Shown here: positions 23,400 to 35,592 of the stretch, in pieces
Position numbering within the stretch: position 1 is the stretch's first letter
Layout: each line of letters begins with the position of its first letter
Assembly: GCA_011799875.1 (NCBI GenBank)
Contig: CM022299.1
Span: forward strand, 342,676,307 to 342,740,306
DNA from: Thinopyrum elongatum
Taxonomy: Eukaryota > Streptophyta > Magnoliopsida > Poales > Poaceae
DNA length: 64,000 nucleotides
Direction: 5' to 3'
Notes under the pieces: generated by a model
What the model was told of the DNA's origin: nothing
The model's input: only the letters and a program-made list of their open reading frames with translations
The model's database searches: none
Made by a program: the position numbers and the translations under genes

Positions 23400-24330
23400 G
23401 GCTCTAACTGAACCTGAGTGAGGCATTCGCTTACTGAACCCGAGCGATTGCACTAGCTATGTTACTGAACCCGAGCGATCGATCCCTTGGCTGTTAACTG
23501 AACCCGAGCGATTCCTTCGCTACTGCTGCTAACTGAAGCCGATCGAACCTGCTACCTCTTGATGAACAGTGAACGTTGTTGGGGGTTGGATGAACAGTTC
23601 CCGGTGGGGGTTGGATGAACAGGACCCCGTGGTAGGGGAGGCCGTTGCCGCTGGATGAACATGACCCCGATCGAGCCGGTTGGGGTGGATGAATAGGACC
23701 CCATGGAGGGCTGGTAGAATAGTAGCCGGTGGAGGCTGGATGAATAGGAGCCCGTGGAGGGCTGGTTGAACAGTAGCCGGTGGAGGCTGGATGAACAGGA
23801 GCCCGTGGATGAACAGTAGCTAGTGGAGGCGGGAGGGAGACGCCGTGGATGAACAGTCGCAGGTGGAGGCTGGAGGAGGTCGACGGTGGATGAACAGTAG
23901 CCCATGGAGGCTGGAGCGAGGCAGTAGACGGTGGATGAACAGTAGCCCGTGGAGTCCCATTTTGCGGTACGCCACACCCCTCCCGATGAACAGGACCCCC
24001 GTTTCGACCGTAGGAGGTCAAAGAGAAGTCTGTTTCCTCCGTTTTGCGGTACGCCACACCCCTCCCGATCAACAGGACCCCGTTTCGACCATAGGAGGTC
24101 GAAGAGAAGTCCGTTTCCTCTGTTTTGTGGTACGCCAGACCCCTCCCGGTGAATAGGATCCCGTTTCGACCGTAGGCGGTCGAACAGAAGGCCGTTTCCT
24201 CCGTTCTGCGGTACGCCAGGCCTCGTTTCGGCTGTTCTGTCCAAGCCGGTTGGCTCCCGATGAACATGACGCATTCCGTTGCCTCCCGATGAACACGACG
24301 TAGTTTCTCCGTTCCGACCCAGCCGGTTGG
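23400..24330. repeat. Left subterminal repeat arrays of the CACTA element
   Basis: Three consecutive arrays are present. About five copies of ACTGAACCCGAGCGATTG lie at 23,405-23,545. About a dozen GGATGAACAGTAGCCCGTGG units lie at 23,560-23,955. Three to four units of about 80 bp follow (GGTACGCCACACCCCTCCCG ... GTTTCGACCGTAGG; 23,955-24,230). Subterminal repeats are the transposase-binding regions in En/Spm-type elements. The long minus-strand open frames here are translations of the repeats. Confidence 0.7.
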
Positions 24331-24654
24331 CTGCCGATGAACAGGATGCCGTCGCTGCTCTCCGCTGCCTCTCCATGTACATGAGCCCTGGCCGTACGTA
24401 TGCACGAGTAGGCGTTCGAGACCCCGCCCGTATGTACGTACGTGGCCGTATTTACTTTCTTGCACCCTGGCTGTATGTACGTGTACATGATATATATGGG
24501 ACTGCGTGACATGCTACGTCCGCGCCTCTACTACGACACGTGCCTTTCCTTACTTGGCCACGGTTGATCGCTGCAGCTTGTAGACAGACCGATCGACCAG
24601 TATGTACGTACACGTTCGTGACCAGACAGACAACCCTACGTACGGTTCGACCGG

Positions 24655-26065
24655 GTGGGTCCCAGCTATAAGGGAGGTAAGGAGGCACTTCCTTGCGTGC
24701 GAAGATATAGCTGGTGGGTCCCAGCTATCAGGGGGAGAATCATATTTTTTGCCCGTAATATGGACGCACTTCCTTGCATGCAAAGATGTAGCTGGTGGGT
24801 CCCAGCAGTCAGGGGGAAACTTTTTTTCACAAAATATGGTGGCCCGTCCGGTGGGTCCCTGCTGTCAGGTGGAGGAATCATTATTTTGCACGTAATAAGG
24901 AGGCACTTCCTTGCCGCGGCCATGGACCCAGCTGTCAGCCTCTCCATGTACAGTATTCTTCCGATGGAAGTCGTTCCTTGACCACATTGACCACGCCGCG
25001 CCGAGAGTACCAAGGCGGTGGACGACGGCGAGGCCTAGGAAGGGGACGACGCGGAGCCGGGGAAGACGCGGCAGTGGATGCCCACGCGGAGAGGAGTACG
25101 AGGGTTGACTGGTTCGACTGCGGTGTGAGGCTGCCGTCGCCGCAGAATAACAGGGGTTGTGGGTGAGTAGAGGGATGACCTGGCCAGAGGTTGGAGTAGG
25201 GTGGGGCGGTCAGGCCTGCGTGGCAGCAGAGCCGGCCACGGGAGGCAGGAGCAGGCGACACGACCGGCGCTGGTTTGGGCGGCTGGAGCAAGAAGACCAG
25301 AGGTTGAAGAAGCACTACGGCCGTTGGATGGACATCGTACGGTCACTGGAGCTAGAATCGTTCATATTGACTAAGTTGACAAAGCCCTCCGTCCGCGTCA
25401 ACTTAGTAGGCCCACAAGTCAGCCTCCCACTATGGTGGGTCCCAGCTAGCAGGGGGAGTATTCATTTTTGTGTGCGTAATAAGAAGGCACTTCCTTGCGT
25501 GCGAAGATATAGCTGGTGGGTCTGAGCTGTCAGTGGGGGGAACGTTTTTTCCGTGAAATACAGAGGCCCTTCCGGTGGGTCCCAGCTGTCAGGTGGAGGA
25601 ATCATTATTTTGCGCGTAATAAGGAGGCATTTCCTTGCGTGCGGCCGTGGACCCAGCTGTCAGCCTCTCCACGTACAGTCCACTTTCGATGGATGTCGTT
25701 CATTGACCACATTGACCACGCCGCGCCGAGAGCACCAGGGCGGTGGACGACGGCGAGGCCTAGGAAGGGAACGACATGGAGCCAGGGAAGACTCGGCAGT
25801 TGTTTCCCACGCGGAGGGGAGTACGAGGGTTTACTGGTTCATCTGCCGTCATCGGAGAATAATAGCAGGTGTGGGTGAGTAGAGGGATGGCCAGGCCAGC
25901 GATGGGAGTAGGGTGGGGCGGTGAGGCCTGCGCGGCAGCACAGCCTGCCACGGGAGGAGGGAGCAGGCAGTCCCGCCGACGCTTGTTTGAGCGGCTGGAG
26001 CAGGAAGAGCAGAGATTAAAGAAGCACGACGGCCGTTGGATGGACATCCAACAGTCACTGCTCTC
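24655..26065 (+). repeat. Tandem duplication with about 725-bp offset
   Basis: The block with GGTGGGTCCCAGCTGTCAGG, TTGACCACATTGACCACGCC and GGCCGTTGGATGGACATC occurs twice, e.g. at 24,978 and 25,703, with clear divergence between copies. Each copy starts with several GTGGGTCCCAGC units. No coding role is evident. Confidence 0.75.
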
Positions 26066-27240
26066 GTGCGTTGACTAATTTGACACGGCGTAGCGTGTGC
26101 ATCAACCTTTTTTTTAGGAAAGCGTACGCGTCAACCTATAGTAGGCACACAACTCAGCCTCGAATCTGTGGAAAACAGCAAACAACCCATCTTCCATTAT
26201 TTCTAATAATTTACAGCCCATTTGCTAATTCTTAAGGTTTTTTTTGGAGCCCATATTCTTTTTGTTAGCATTATAGCCCATATTGTGGCCACGGTTAAAA
26301 AATTATACGAAACTTTGCATATTTCGGTGCGGTCCGAACTGTTTTTAATCCCGAAATTTCGAGTCACATTCAAACTAATTTTAAAAATAAATTTATATCA
26401 ATATAAAATCTAAATAATTGTCGATGCATAAAAATCAATGGAATTTAAAATCTCGAAATGAAAAAAAAGAAATTTGAAACTAATTGCCGGTTTGATGTGT
26501 TTTAAAAATGTACAGCCCATTTCTCATTACTGATAGCCCATTTTCTGGGCAAGCCGAATGAAGCTCTCCTCGTCTTGAAAGATTTGCAGCCCAACGGGGC
26601 TAACAAAGCAAGTAGGCCTCGGTTGGGTATTCTGCAAAAGAACAAAAAAAACTGGGCTAGCCATTTTCAGAAAGAAAAAAAACTACTGGGCTGGTCTTGT
26701 GGTAAACATAAAAGAAAAGTCTGGCTAGACAGGCCAGAGTGCCCCGCACAGCCCAGTTGACACCCCAATTCCGTCTCAAAAACAAAAATAACTGGGCGAG
26801 CTGCTGGGTCCCTGGTGTCAGCCGCTCGTTGTGCAATTCTCTCGTTTATTGACTACGTTGACAATGGCATGGGACCCAGATGTCAGAAATCCATTAGGAG
26901 GAACCATTTTTTTTGCTTGAAATAAGGAGGCACTTGCTTGCGTACTGCCATGACCCTGGTGGGTCCCTGCTGTCATCCTCTTCACGTACAATCATCTCTT
27001 GATTGTGTACGCATCAACCTAGTAGGCCCACAAGTCAGCCTCTAAACCCGCGGCGGACAAATACAACCCATTTAAAAAAAATAACATCCCATTCCATACG
27101 TTCAAACGGAAAGTTCAACATTCAGAGCAAAGTAACAGGTCTGATCCAGATATAGAGTACTGAGCTTCCACGTTGACAACCATCATAGCCAAGTTAACTA
27201 TCTACTCCCAGTAATACTCTAGTAGTGTACAAGTACTAAC
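26066..27240. other. CACTA internal left flank, non-coding
   Basis: AT-rich DNA with repeated CAGCCCA / AGCCCATTT motifs (26,200-26,760), then further GGTGGGTCCCTG units at about 26,800 and 26,960. No gene seen. Confidence 0.5.
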
Positions 27241-27287
27241 TTACTATTAGCTAACTAGACGATGCCGGCCGCCATCTATGGTACACG

Positions 27288-27770
27288 CTAAATGCCGGCA
27301 CCGACGTCCTCCTCCTCGCCTCGGACTTGCCAGAGGTGTGATAGGGCACGTTGCTCGCGCGCGTTGGCCCTTTCCATGCCGGCGTGGTCCACTGAAGCTT
27401 CGGCTTCTAAGCGGGAAACCCACTTGACGAGCTGGTAGTAAAATTTGGCGTCGCAAACGCGTGCGTGCCCGACAGCCTCCAGGGCTATTTGCCGGGCGCC
27501 GGCCTCCACGTAGTCAGCCCAGTTGTGGGCGCTTTGCTCGGGACTCAGAGCGTCGGTGCGCTGCTGCTCCATGCCCCACTGGCGGCGCAAATCGGCGATA
27601 CGCTGCTCCTCCGCCAGGCGGTCGTGCTCCAACAAGTCCTCATACTCCGCATTGCCATCTAAAGACCGATAGAATGCCTCCTCCCTCCGTCTGCCTTCCG
27701 GTGAAAAACCAAACACTAGTTCCGGCGGTGACCGCCTCCGGCGTCGCCTATTGCGGACGGGCGGGGGCAT
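27288..27770 (-). CDS. Hypothetical Arg/Glu-rich helical protein (160 aa)
   Basis: Intact frame from ATG 27,770 (MPPPVRNRRRRRRSPPELVF) to the stop at 27,288. It has a basic N-terminus, then an acidic/basic helix-rich body (EEQRIADLRRQWGMEQQRTD, YVEAGARQIALEAVGHARVC, QLVKWVSRLEAEASVDHAGM) and an acidic end GEEEDVGAGI. It is GC-rich compared with its surroundings. No known domain is recognised; similar small proteins are scattered through wheat transposons. It lies just inside the left subterminal region of the CACTA element and may be cargo. It could be non-functional despite being open. Confidence 0.45.
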   Translation of the reverse strand: MPPPVRNRRRRRRSPPELVFGFSPEGRRREEAFYRSLDGNAEYEDLLEHDRLAEEQRIADLRRQWGMEQQRTDALSPEQSAHNWADYVEAGARQIALEAVGHARVCDAKFYYQLVKWVSRLEAEASVDHAGMERANAREQRALSHLWQVRGEEEDVGAGI

Positions 27771-30412
27771 GGCGGACGTGGCGAGAGCGAGGACAAGTGG
27801 CGAGCGATGTTGGGCCGTAGGGCTTATGAGGATAGGGCGGGTTGGGTGATGGTGCCACCGGACAACGCCGGGAACCAGTAATTATAGGCGAAGGTAGGTG
27901 AAGCAGCGTGTCGTGGGAAACGCGACGGTCATCGGAATTCAATGCATAAGCAGGCATGGCTTAGCGTGCCAGCTTACCGTGGAAAACTGGAAAAACTGAT
28001 GTGTCATCCCGTCCCGTCAGTGGTGCGTCCCGTCCGTGCTGGATCGCACATCGGCATGACGGTCAAACGAGTGCACTCGAATCATCCAGATGAGGTACTC
28101 CCTCGTTGTCAAAAATTATTCCACCACTCATCATCTACCTTGGTTGGTGAGATTTTTGAATTGAGCCCTGCAAACCGGAAAGGAGGTAGTACGTGCGTGA
28201 TACGCTATTTATTCGTGTAGGATCGAGTAGGTCGGATAGTGTACGTGTAGGATCGCATTAGCTGATGAACGTTCGCTGGGAGACAAGGCATTTGCGAACA
28301 TTTTTGCTGGTAGTTTCTTCAGATTCGCATGGCATTTTCTTCAGAACAGCTTGTCAGTTTCTTCAGAGGTAGGCATTTTTATTCAAAAAACTGCCACTTC
28401 GGATCTTGCGTCGCAACTAAAACTGCCAGGAGCGTATTAGTAGGCTAGCTAGTGATCGATCAGTAACTTGTAAACACTGAGTGAACAGAAATAAGGAACT
28501 GCTAGTAACTTGTAAACACTGAGAACACAGAAATAAGGATCATGCTGTGCACAGTAGTAAGAGCCGATCCGTTCGAAATGTTCACACGAGACTCATAGGC
28601 CTGGCATTGTAATATGTTCACATTAGTAGCCCAAATTCACAACCAACTAGTACGATTCCCATACATAAGATCAACATGTTAATGCATCTCAATGATTCAC
28701 ATATCATATACAAATATGTAGCTCCAAAAGCAAAGATCTAGAAAAAACATTTGTTCTTCCTACTAACATGGATACTCTCTGGGCCAACATTCAGTATAGA
28801 GTGAAAGACAAATTTGTTTGTGAAGTCTATAATTCCTCTTGCAAACGTAAGTGGTTTCACCAACAGCTGGAACCATGAGAATGAACCACACATGATGGAG
28901 GAACATCCACTGCAATATGTTTTGGTCTTCTCTCGATCACCCGGCGAGACTATTTTTGGAATACAAACTTTAACTTAGGCAAAATGATGCCCATTGTATA
29001 ATCAGACCAAAGCAATGAAGCACCCAGTATTGGCCAATAAATAGTACAGTACTACTTTTGTGCAGTCCATGAAGTGACTATCCAATCTTTCTGTGTCTAT
29101 TTTCAAATGGCACTGCATGCAGTGACTATACTATTCTCTTGTGCAGTTCCACCAAAATTGCGGTCACTTTGTTTGTTTGCTAAATAGCAACGGGCAGACA
29201 TCTGTCTGCACAAATATCAAGCAGCTAGTAAACATATACCCCACCTTGTGTTTTCGTTTTAAACACGTCTCTTCCGCTTAGCATCTGTCATGTTTTGCAC
29301 TGGATAATTTGATACTGTCATGTTTTGCCCTGGACAATTTCGTACTGAATTGATTTGCTGGTACACAGCAGAAATATAGCGCCTATTCTTCATCAGACCA
29401 AGGATATCTATGTTCGCAGTGATGGAAGAGGTGAAATCGATACAACCGAAATTGAGCATCCAATCATTGAATCATGTCCTGCACCTCCAATGTAGGTCCA
29501 CCTTGCCAATAAATTCACATGCAAACCACTAATATTACTATCTAATGACAGTACAAAAAGAGTAGCAAGATAGTAGCAAACCATGTACCTTCGTAATGAA
29601 CAACTCATAGTGCCACCAATTGGATATAACGATTTGGAAGAAAACATGCTCCTAATGTTGAACCATTTGGACTTTTTGTGCAGTTCCACTAAAATCGAGC
29701 ATCCCTGTTTGCATAGATATTGAAAGTGTGATTACTATAAAAGTGGCACTAGTTGAAGCATAGACTCACAAATATAAGCATTCCAATTTCTTAATGGGAA
29801 AAGGTAGCAAGACTGTTTCTAACCAGCTGTTTGAAGGAATAAATAAGGCAACAACGGCTGATGTCAGGAAGGCATACATAGTATTTTCTTAAAAACTGAA
29901 CCATTCCTGACCTTTCCTCTTCTTTTAAGCATATTTTGTGCAGTTCAACTAAAATAAAATGCCATCACCGCCTTGACAATTCAGTGACACTGTACAAAAA
30001 GAAATGACTTAACATTACATCATGATGTCAGGTATGTAATCGACAAGCATTAGAGACAAACATATAGACCTCCTCCGATAACATAATGAACATTAATTTT
30101 AACAAAGGTGTGACTAGCTTTACCGGGATAATTTGAGTGAACTCTACACCCTCTGTTCCTTAATATAAGATGTTTTTGTAGTTCAATTTAAAGTACCCAA
30201 ATGTCTAGTATTTAGAAAAACAGGTAGTAGTTTTCTTGAGCACATATCTGGGAAAGCTTGCCACACTTTATATATGTCCATACGCTAATGCAACACCATT
30301 CGAATAGTACAAATATACACTAATCCAGTGGCTAGTGCAATAGTAGAGTAGTTTTTTTATTATGGGGTATAGTACAATGGTTTTACTGAACAAATTTCCA
30401 TAAGCTAGCACT
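27771..30412. other. Mostly AT-rich non-coding DNA in the CACTA element
   Basis: No gene. It contains repeated GTGCAGTTCCACTAAAAT-type segments (29,141; 29,680; 29,938), a near-duplicate AGTAACTTGTAAACACTGAG (28,462 and 28,504), and a degenerate Stowaway-like end at about 30,150-30,232 (CCCTCTGTTCCTTAATATAA). Confidence 0.45.
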
Positions 30413-30433
30413 GGAAGATTTCTATAAGCATTA

Positions 30434-30806
30434 CACTTACACTTACACTTACACTTACTAAGCCTTTTGTCCCAAACAAGTTGGGGTAGGCAAGATATGA
30501 AACCCTTTCACGAGGACTTCCCAGGAGGTCACCCATCCTAGTACTACTCTCACCCAAATGGGTTTCATACCCAAAGGACTGGCTAGTTTTTACGTTGGCT
30601 CGCCAAGCCTATCACAACCCTTAGATATGAAACCTTTTCACGAGGACTTCCCAGGAGGTCACCCATCCTAGTACTACTCTCGCTCAAATGGGTTTCATAC
30701 CCATGGAACTGGCTAGTTTTTACGTTGGCTCGCCAAGCCTATCACAACCCTCCTCCTTTACCCGGGCTTGGGACCGGCTATGCCTAGAAGACATAGGTGG
30801 AGTTAA
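30434..30806 (-). mobile_element. SINE-like retroposon built on 5S rRNA sequence
   Basis: Flanked by a perfect 21-bp target duplication at 30,413-30,433 and 30,807-30,827 (core GAAGATTTCTATAAGCATTA). On the minus strand it begins with a CATAGCCGGTCCCAAGCCCG block and passes through two units that each contain 5S rRNA 3'-half sequence. It ends CCCCAACTTGTTTGGGAC...GGCTTAGTAAGTG with a TAAGTG repeat tail. That 3' end is the widespread plant SINE/RTE-type end. Orientation follows from the tail. Confidence 0.75.
30494..30751 (-). repeat. Two tandem units (130 bp) with 5S rRNA-derived segments
   Basis: Minus-strand segments 30,509-30,551 and 30,639-30,681 read GAGAGTAGTACTAGGATGGG then TGACCTCCTGGGAAGTCCTC and GTG. 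This equals the 3' half of plant 5S rRNA, with the internal C-box region. The 5' half of 5S, with its A box, is replaced by GGTATGAAACCCATTTG. These are fragments, not working 5S genes. Confidence 0.8.
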
Positions 30807-30827
30807 GGAAGATTTCTATAAGCATTA

Positions 30828-32772
30828 ACAATACAAAATGTAAAGGTAACAAGTTTCAGCATTGGTATACTAGCTGTGCAACAACATTAAACCAAATACA
30901 AAAGTCTGAAGGTAACTAGCATTATTAACTAATGACAGTATAAAAAAAAATTGCAAACCATGCACCTTCAAGGTAAATATCATTTCGAACTCGAGAGGAC
31001 CTCAAAATTGCTATCCCAATCTTGATAATCGATCAAACATAAAAACTTGATCGAACAAATCAAGAGAACAGCCGGAGTAGGAGGTGCCCACTCTTGACCT
31101 TTCCTCTTGTCTTCATAATTTTTTGTGCAGTTTAACCAAAATAAAATGACATCAGCGCCTTGGCATTTTGGTGACACTATACAAAAAAAATTGACTTATC
31201 TCATGAAAGTGAGGTATGTAATCTATAAGCATTAACAGTGCAAAAATCTGAAGGTAGTAACAAGTTTCATTGTTGGTATACTGGCTGTGCAACAGCATTA
31301 GAATGCCTTAGCTGAAAAATCTTTAATACATCCACAATCAACAGCTAACCCTGAAATAATCCAGTGACATTAAATGGCATTGCTTAAATTTATCGGTGGC
31401 ATTAGACTGAGTGTGGCATTAGTTAAATGTGGCATTACTTTAGCAGTAGCATTGCTTGACTTTACCGCTGGCGTTATACTAACAGCAAAAAAGTGGCAAT
31501 AAGAGCATGGGAGGCCCATTCGGACAGTGGGCGCACCAGTACGATGTACCTCCACAGACGCATAGAGTGGTAGGGAGGTATGGTTGCCCAGAGTAACAAA
31601 TATACAGGCAACATATGTGGATTACATCCCATTTTTGTTCTCTTTAGCCACCTTTTTCCTATGTGAGGACAACAAACCGATCGACCTGGTCATTCTCTAT
31701 TGCGTTGTCATGCCTTTCTACCCTTTTTCACCCTTTTTCAATCAAGAGACATGAGACTCGTTCCTTAGCTACTGATTTTCCCCTTTTCAACCTAGATGCG
31801 GGTTCGATGCCTAGTCTCTTCGAGAGTACTTTCTCCCTTCCTTTCCTTATTCAACCCAGACATGGATTAGTCTGCATGAAGTAGGGTTTCCTTTAATAGT
31901 GCAAATTAAGGTTTTTGTCTGCGTGACCAGCAGAGCAGAGGATAGCAAATTGGGAAGATGGTGGAGTGGAAAAAGATCCACATGCAGCAATGTGGCAGAT
32001 GGGGCAATAGAACAATGGTATGGTTCGAAAAGAGGTAGCATACCTGAGGGTCGGCGGGAAGTGACTTCGCTCATGGTCGTCGTCCTCCGAACACACTACG
32101 GCAGCGAGCTTGGGGACGGAGGCCATCCTGCGCGGGCGCTAGGTCTGAGAGGACGGCCTTGTCGTCAGTGCGTGACCTTGCTCGCCGACGACGAGTGCGT
32201 CAACGCTGCACGTCCTTTTCTTCCCCGGTAGATCTGTGACCACCGGTGAGGAGGGAGAGAGAGGCCGTCTTTTTTAGATTTGGAGAGAGGGTGATAGTGT
32301 GAGAAGCAAGTGGGCAGCCCTTAGCAAGCAAGCGCTGAAGCTCCAGCATATATATCTTTTTTGATACTAGTACTAGAGGTGGAGTAGTGGTAGAGTAGTT
32401 TATATTTTCTCTGCATATAGTACCAGTTAGTCGTGCTTCAAAACTGAATGGCACGCCATTAAAAAAATAAAGTCGAGAAATAATGCGGCACCTCGGGCCA
32501 ACGCGGCCAGATCGCATTTTGCACGAGAAATGACACACCATGTTTCGTGGACATGTGGTCCCGTTCCAACATGTCAGTGAGACGACGACGAGTCCTTTTG
32601 TATAATTTCCGAACGGACGTCTATGTAGGCCGGGGTGCCTCTTCCTGTACCGTGGCAACCGTCCACCGCCTCTTCGCCTTTCCCTCTCGCTTTGGAACTA
32701 CTGTTGCACGCTCTTCCTCCCTCCTCCATTTGCCTTCACCCTTCCTTCTGCCATTGTTCGATCATCTTCTCC
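30828..32772. other. AT-rich non-coding DNA upstream of the DUF295 pseudogene
   Basis: Includes another TTTTGTGCAGTTTAACCAAA segment near 31,121, a TGGCATTA-rich stretch (31,370-31,480) and CCCTTTTTCA repeats (31,718-31,740). The last part, with pyrimidine-rich sequence near 32,640-32,770, probably was the 5' leader of the next gene. No other gene was seen. Confidence 0.4.
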
Positions 32773-34184
32773 ATGGAGGGAACAGGCCAGAAGCGACCCC
32801 GTTATTCTTGCCCCGATCTGAAAGATGACGTGGTGGAGGAATTCATTGATCGGTGCGACATCATCACCTCGGCTAGCATGGCAGGTTCGTTCAAGACCAT
32901 TCTCGACTCAACTAATAACATCATTACAAAGAACCCAAGGGTCCAGGAGCGGTTTGATCTCCCTATCTTCTTTGCCATGACCCTGCTCACTGGCGCGCGG
33001 ACGACGGAAGCCTCGCCTTGTGCAAGTTGATGCTGCTTGATAATGATACGTGTGATGTTAAGATGCCATCGCTTAAGGGTAAGGCCTGGGCAGGTGCAAA
33101 TGGAGATTGGGTTGCTTATATTGGGTACAACTGTGAGTGGGAACTTGTGAATGTGTACACTCATCAGCGGATTCCACTTCCAAAAATCTCAGAGTGCCCT
33201 GAGGTTGAGCACACAGATGATCTACGTACGTTCAAATATGATCATGGTGACTGTCGTCTACGGAAGATAACAATTTGTTGAGTTCCCAACCGCTCTTGGG
33301 ATTACACGAACTATGAAGTTGTTGCTATGTTCGACAAGCTTGTTGCCGTCCTTACTTCCACGCCTCGATGGATATTGCTCAAAAATCAATTTCTGTACAC
33401 GGATGAGTACTGTGATGCAATTCAATACGAGCGTCTTGTGTTTGCTGCCACCACTCGTGGCACTGTTTTTGCATGGAATCCTTATGGTTTCGGTACGTTT
33501 GTCTTCCACCATAATTATAATTGTTTCATCCACATGCATGCGGGTTAGCTAGTTTCCCTTTACTAATTAACCTTCTTGTGTTTCCAAGGTCCTGTGAACA
33601 TTCCACCACCTATACTTGAAAAATTTTATAACCAAGGGGGAGATGACGATGGTGATGATCACAAGCATGAGGACGAGCAGGACCTATATACTCAGTGGCG
33701 CCTGGCAACTTATTCCGATGGATCACCTCTTCTTGTCTGTATACAGCGCACTGGTGATGTTACTACTAAGGAAGCAGGTGTTGTCTCCCATGGTCGCACT
33801 CTCCGGACCTATTCCAACATCTGTTGCAGGGTATTTGGGATGGATACTAGTGTGCTAGCGCCAACACCTTCTCCCTGGTTCAGTATTGATAGTCTTGGAG
33901 AAAACTCGCTCTTCCTTGGACAAAACTATCCAATGATGGTGAAAGGCGATCTAGTTGCTGTTGGCACAACGTTACTACCATTTATGAGAAGCAACTATAT
34001 CTATACCTCGGACATTGCTATGATTCCCTACCCTGGCTATCACAATATGCGTCCTGATATAGGCCGCTTCAGCCTGGATGATCAGTCCTGCGTTGGTCTC
34101 GATATTGTCAATAGCCGGCCCTTCCCAGAGGCTTACCTATGGTTCAAAGCAAGTGTTTCCAACGCCGAGGATTGGTTGAGCTGA
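32773..34184 (+). pseudogene. DUF295 (KIB1-4 beta-propeller) family pseudogene
   Basis: ATG at 32,773 (MEGTGQKRPRYSCPDLKDDV). Exon 1 shows a one-base deletion near 33,000, after which the frame continues DDGSLALCKLMLLDNDTCDV. It reads through beta-strand-rich DUF295 sequence (GKAWAGANGDWVAYIGYNCE, RLVFAATTRGTVFAWNPYGF) with an in-frame TGA at 33,279-33,281. A GT-AG intron (33,493-33,588, phase 1) joins to exon 2: VNIPPPILEKFY, an acidic insert, then WRLATYSDGSPLLVCIQRTG, SLFLGQNYPMMVKGD and the stop at 34,182-34,184. Plant DUF295 genes are large, fast-evolving and mostly uncharacterised. It lies inside the CACTA element as cargo. Confidence 0.8.
33493..33588 (+). other. Intron of the DUF295 pseudogene
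   Basis: Donor TTTCG|GTACGT and acceptor TTTCCAAG|GT. Splicing keeps the frame (GF-GPVN) across a phase-1 junction. The retained intron argues that this copy came by DNA-level capture and not by retroposition. Confidence 0.65.
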
Positions 34185-35592
34185 AGTTCATTTCATTGCT
34201 TGTTATTTGTTGTGTGATGAAAACTTTAGTATTTACTAGAATTTTTTGTTGTAAATAATCTATAATCCAACATGTATCCTCGTTATCGTTGTGTGTTGAT
34301 GACTTGTTGTATGTAATGAATGGTACATTTGCATATGCATGTCATAAATTCAATTTATGAATGGTTTTCGAGTCACTTCTTGGAGTGTGAGTACCGTAGT
34401 AGTATAGCCAGCATCCGGTTATATGAAGTTGCCACATCACATAGAGCCAACCTAATAGTGGAGTATGCTAGCACAATAGTTAGTTCTAGTTAGATCAACT
34501 AGAGCTAGGTGTCGCACGGAGGCCGAGAAATATGGTGATAACATGACTGCGTGAGGTGGGCTTGTAGTACGTAGTATGATGTAGGCACAGGGCTTGCCGT
34601 GTTTCCTACTCCTCCGGTCTAAATGTGGAGAAGATTTGGTCGAGTTCTTCCTCCTTTTGCCGACACGTGGGACATCCAGCATCCAGGTCGTGTCATGCAA
34701 GAAAATGGAGTGCTAGTTGAAGCCACGTGATGTGCATCTTGGGTTAAACTATAAATAGAATATTACTCTTGAGTAACTCCAAAAGCGGCCACCAAAGATC
34801 TTTATTGGATTTGTTTTTCATCACCAGCACGTCGAGGTGAAAGATGTGCAGGTTCAGTGGGTCGTCTTGCGTTTTCACTGACATGTGGGACCGCATGTGA
34901 GCAAACAAACGATGGGCTCCGCATGTCTGCTGGCTGGCTGAGAAGAGAGAGAGAGAGGAGGGCTGAGCACGGACTCCAGGAAATTTCGCGACAATGTGAG
35001 TAGTACTAGTGGTGTATCGTACTCCTGGAGAGATATAATGTGTTCGATGTACGTAACCAGCACCTTGATATAGTGGGGTGGCATGGGCCATAACTAGCAT
35101 TCACGTCTAGCAGTACGGCACACGCCACCCACATGAGTCCCATGTGACACCAATTTTCTTGGAGTCCGTGCTACAACCATCTCTTCTCCCTCCTGTTTTC
35201 TCAGCCATTGCGTGGTGGGCGGGGTGGGGGTTTGCCGATAGCCGGTTTGCTCAACTGTGGTCCCACTTGTAAGTGAAAATGCAACACAGCACGCATTCCC
35301 CCTTGAGCGGCGTGCCGGACCAACCGTGTGGGGGTGCGACACGAACATGGCAGGCTTTTCCTTTTGAACTTGTAACTTGTAAAATTTGGTTCTGCTCCAT
35401 GGTGCGACTGATAGATAGAAATAACAATTTTCCCTAGAGTAATGAGAAGTTTGGTTCTGGCGTGGTTCATGCATGGAGTACGTATGAAAATTATGAAGTT
35501 GATGCGAAAGGTAAGATAATTACTAGTACAATATACTACTACATGGATTTGACAGAAAGATAAAGATACATACGGATCCATCAATGACATCC
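34185..35592. other. Intergenic DNA inside the CACTA element
   Basis: No coding frame supported. AT-rich 3' flank of the DUF295 copy, then a region with a GAGAGAGAGA run at about 34,945 and GTCCGTGCT motifs in both orientations (34,966; 35,165). Probably host flank carried with the genes. Confidence 0.35.

Noticed and set aside
23494..24465. Open frames of 323 and 276 codons on the minus strand
   Set aside because: They are translations of tandem subterminal repeats of the CACTA element; both frames repeat the same peptides and show no domain.
30509..30681. Functional 5S rRNA genes
   Set aside because: Only about 43 nt of the 3' half is present in each copy, without the A-box half or a terminator; they belong to a retroposed element.
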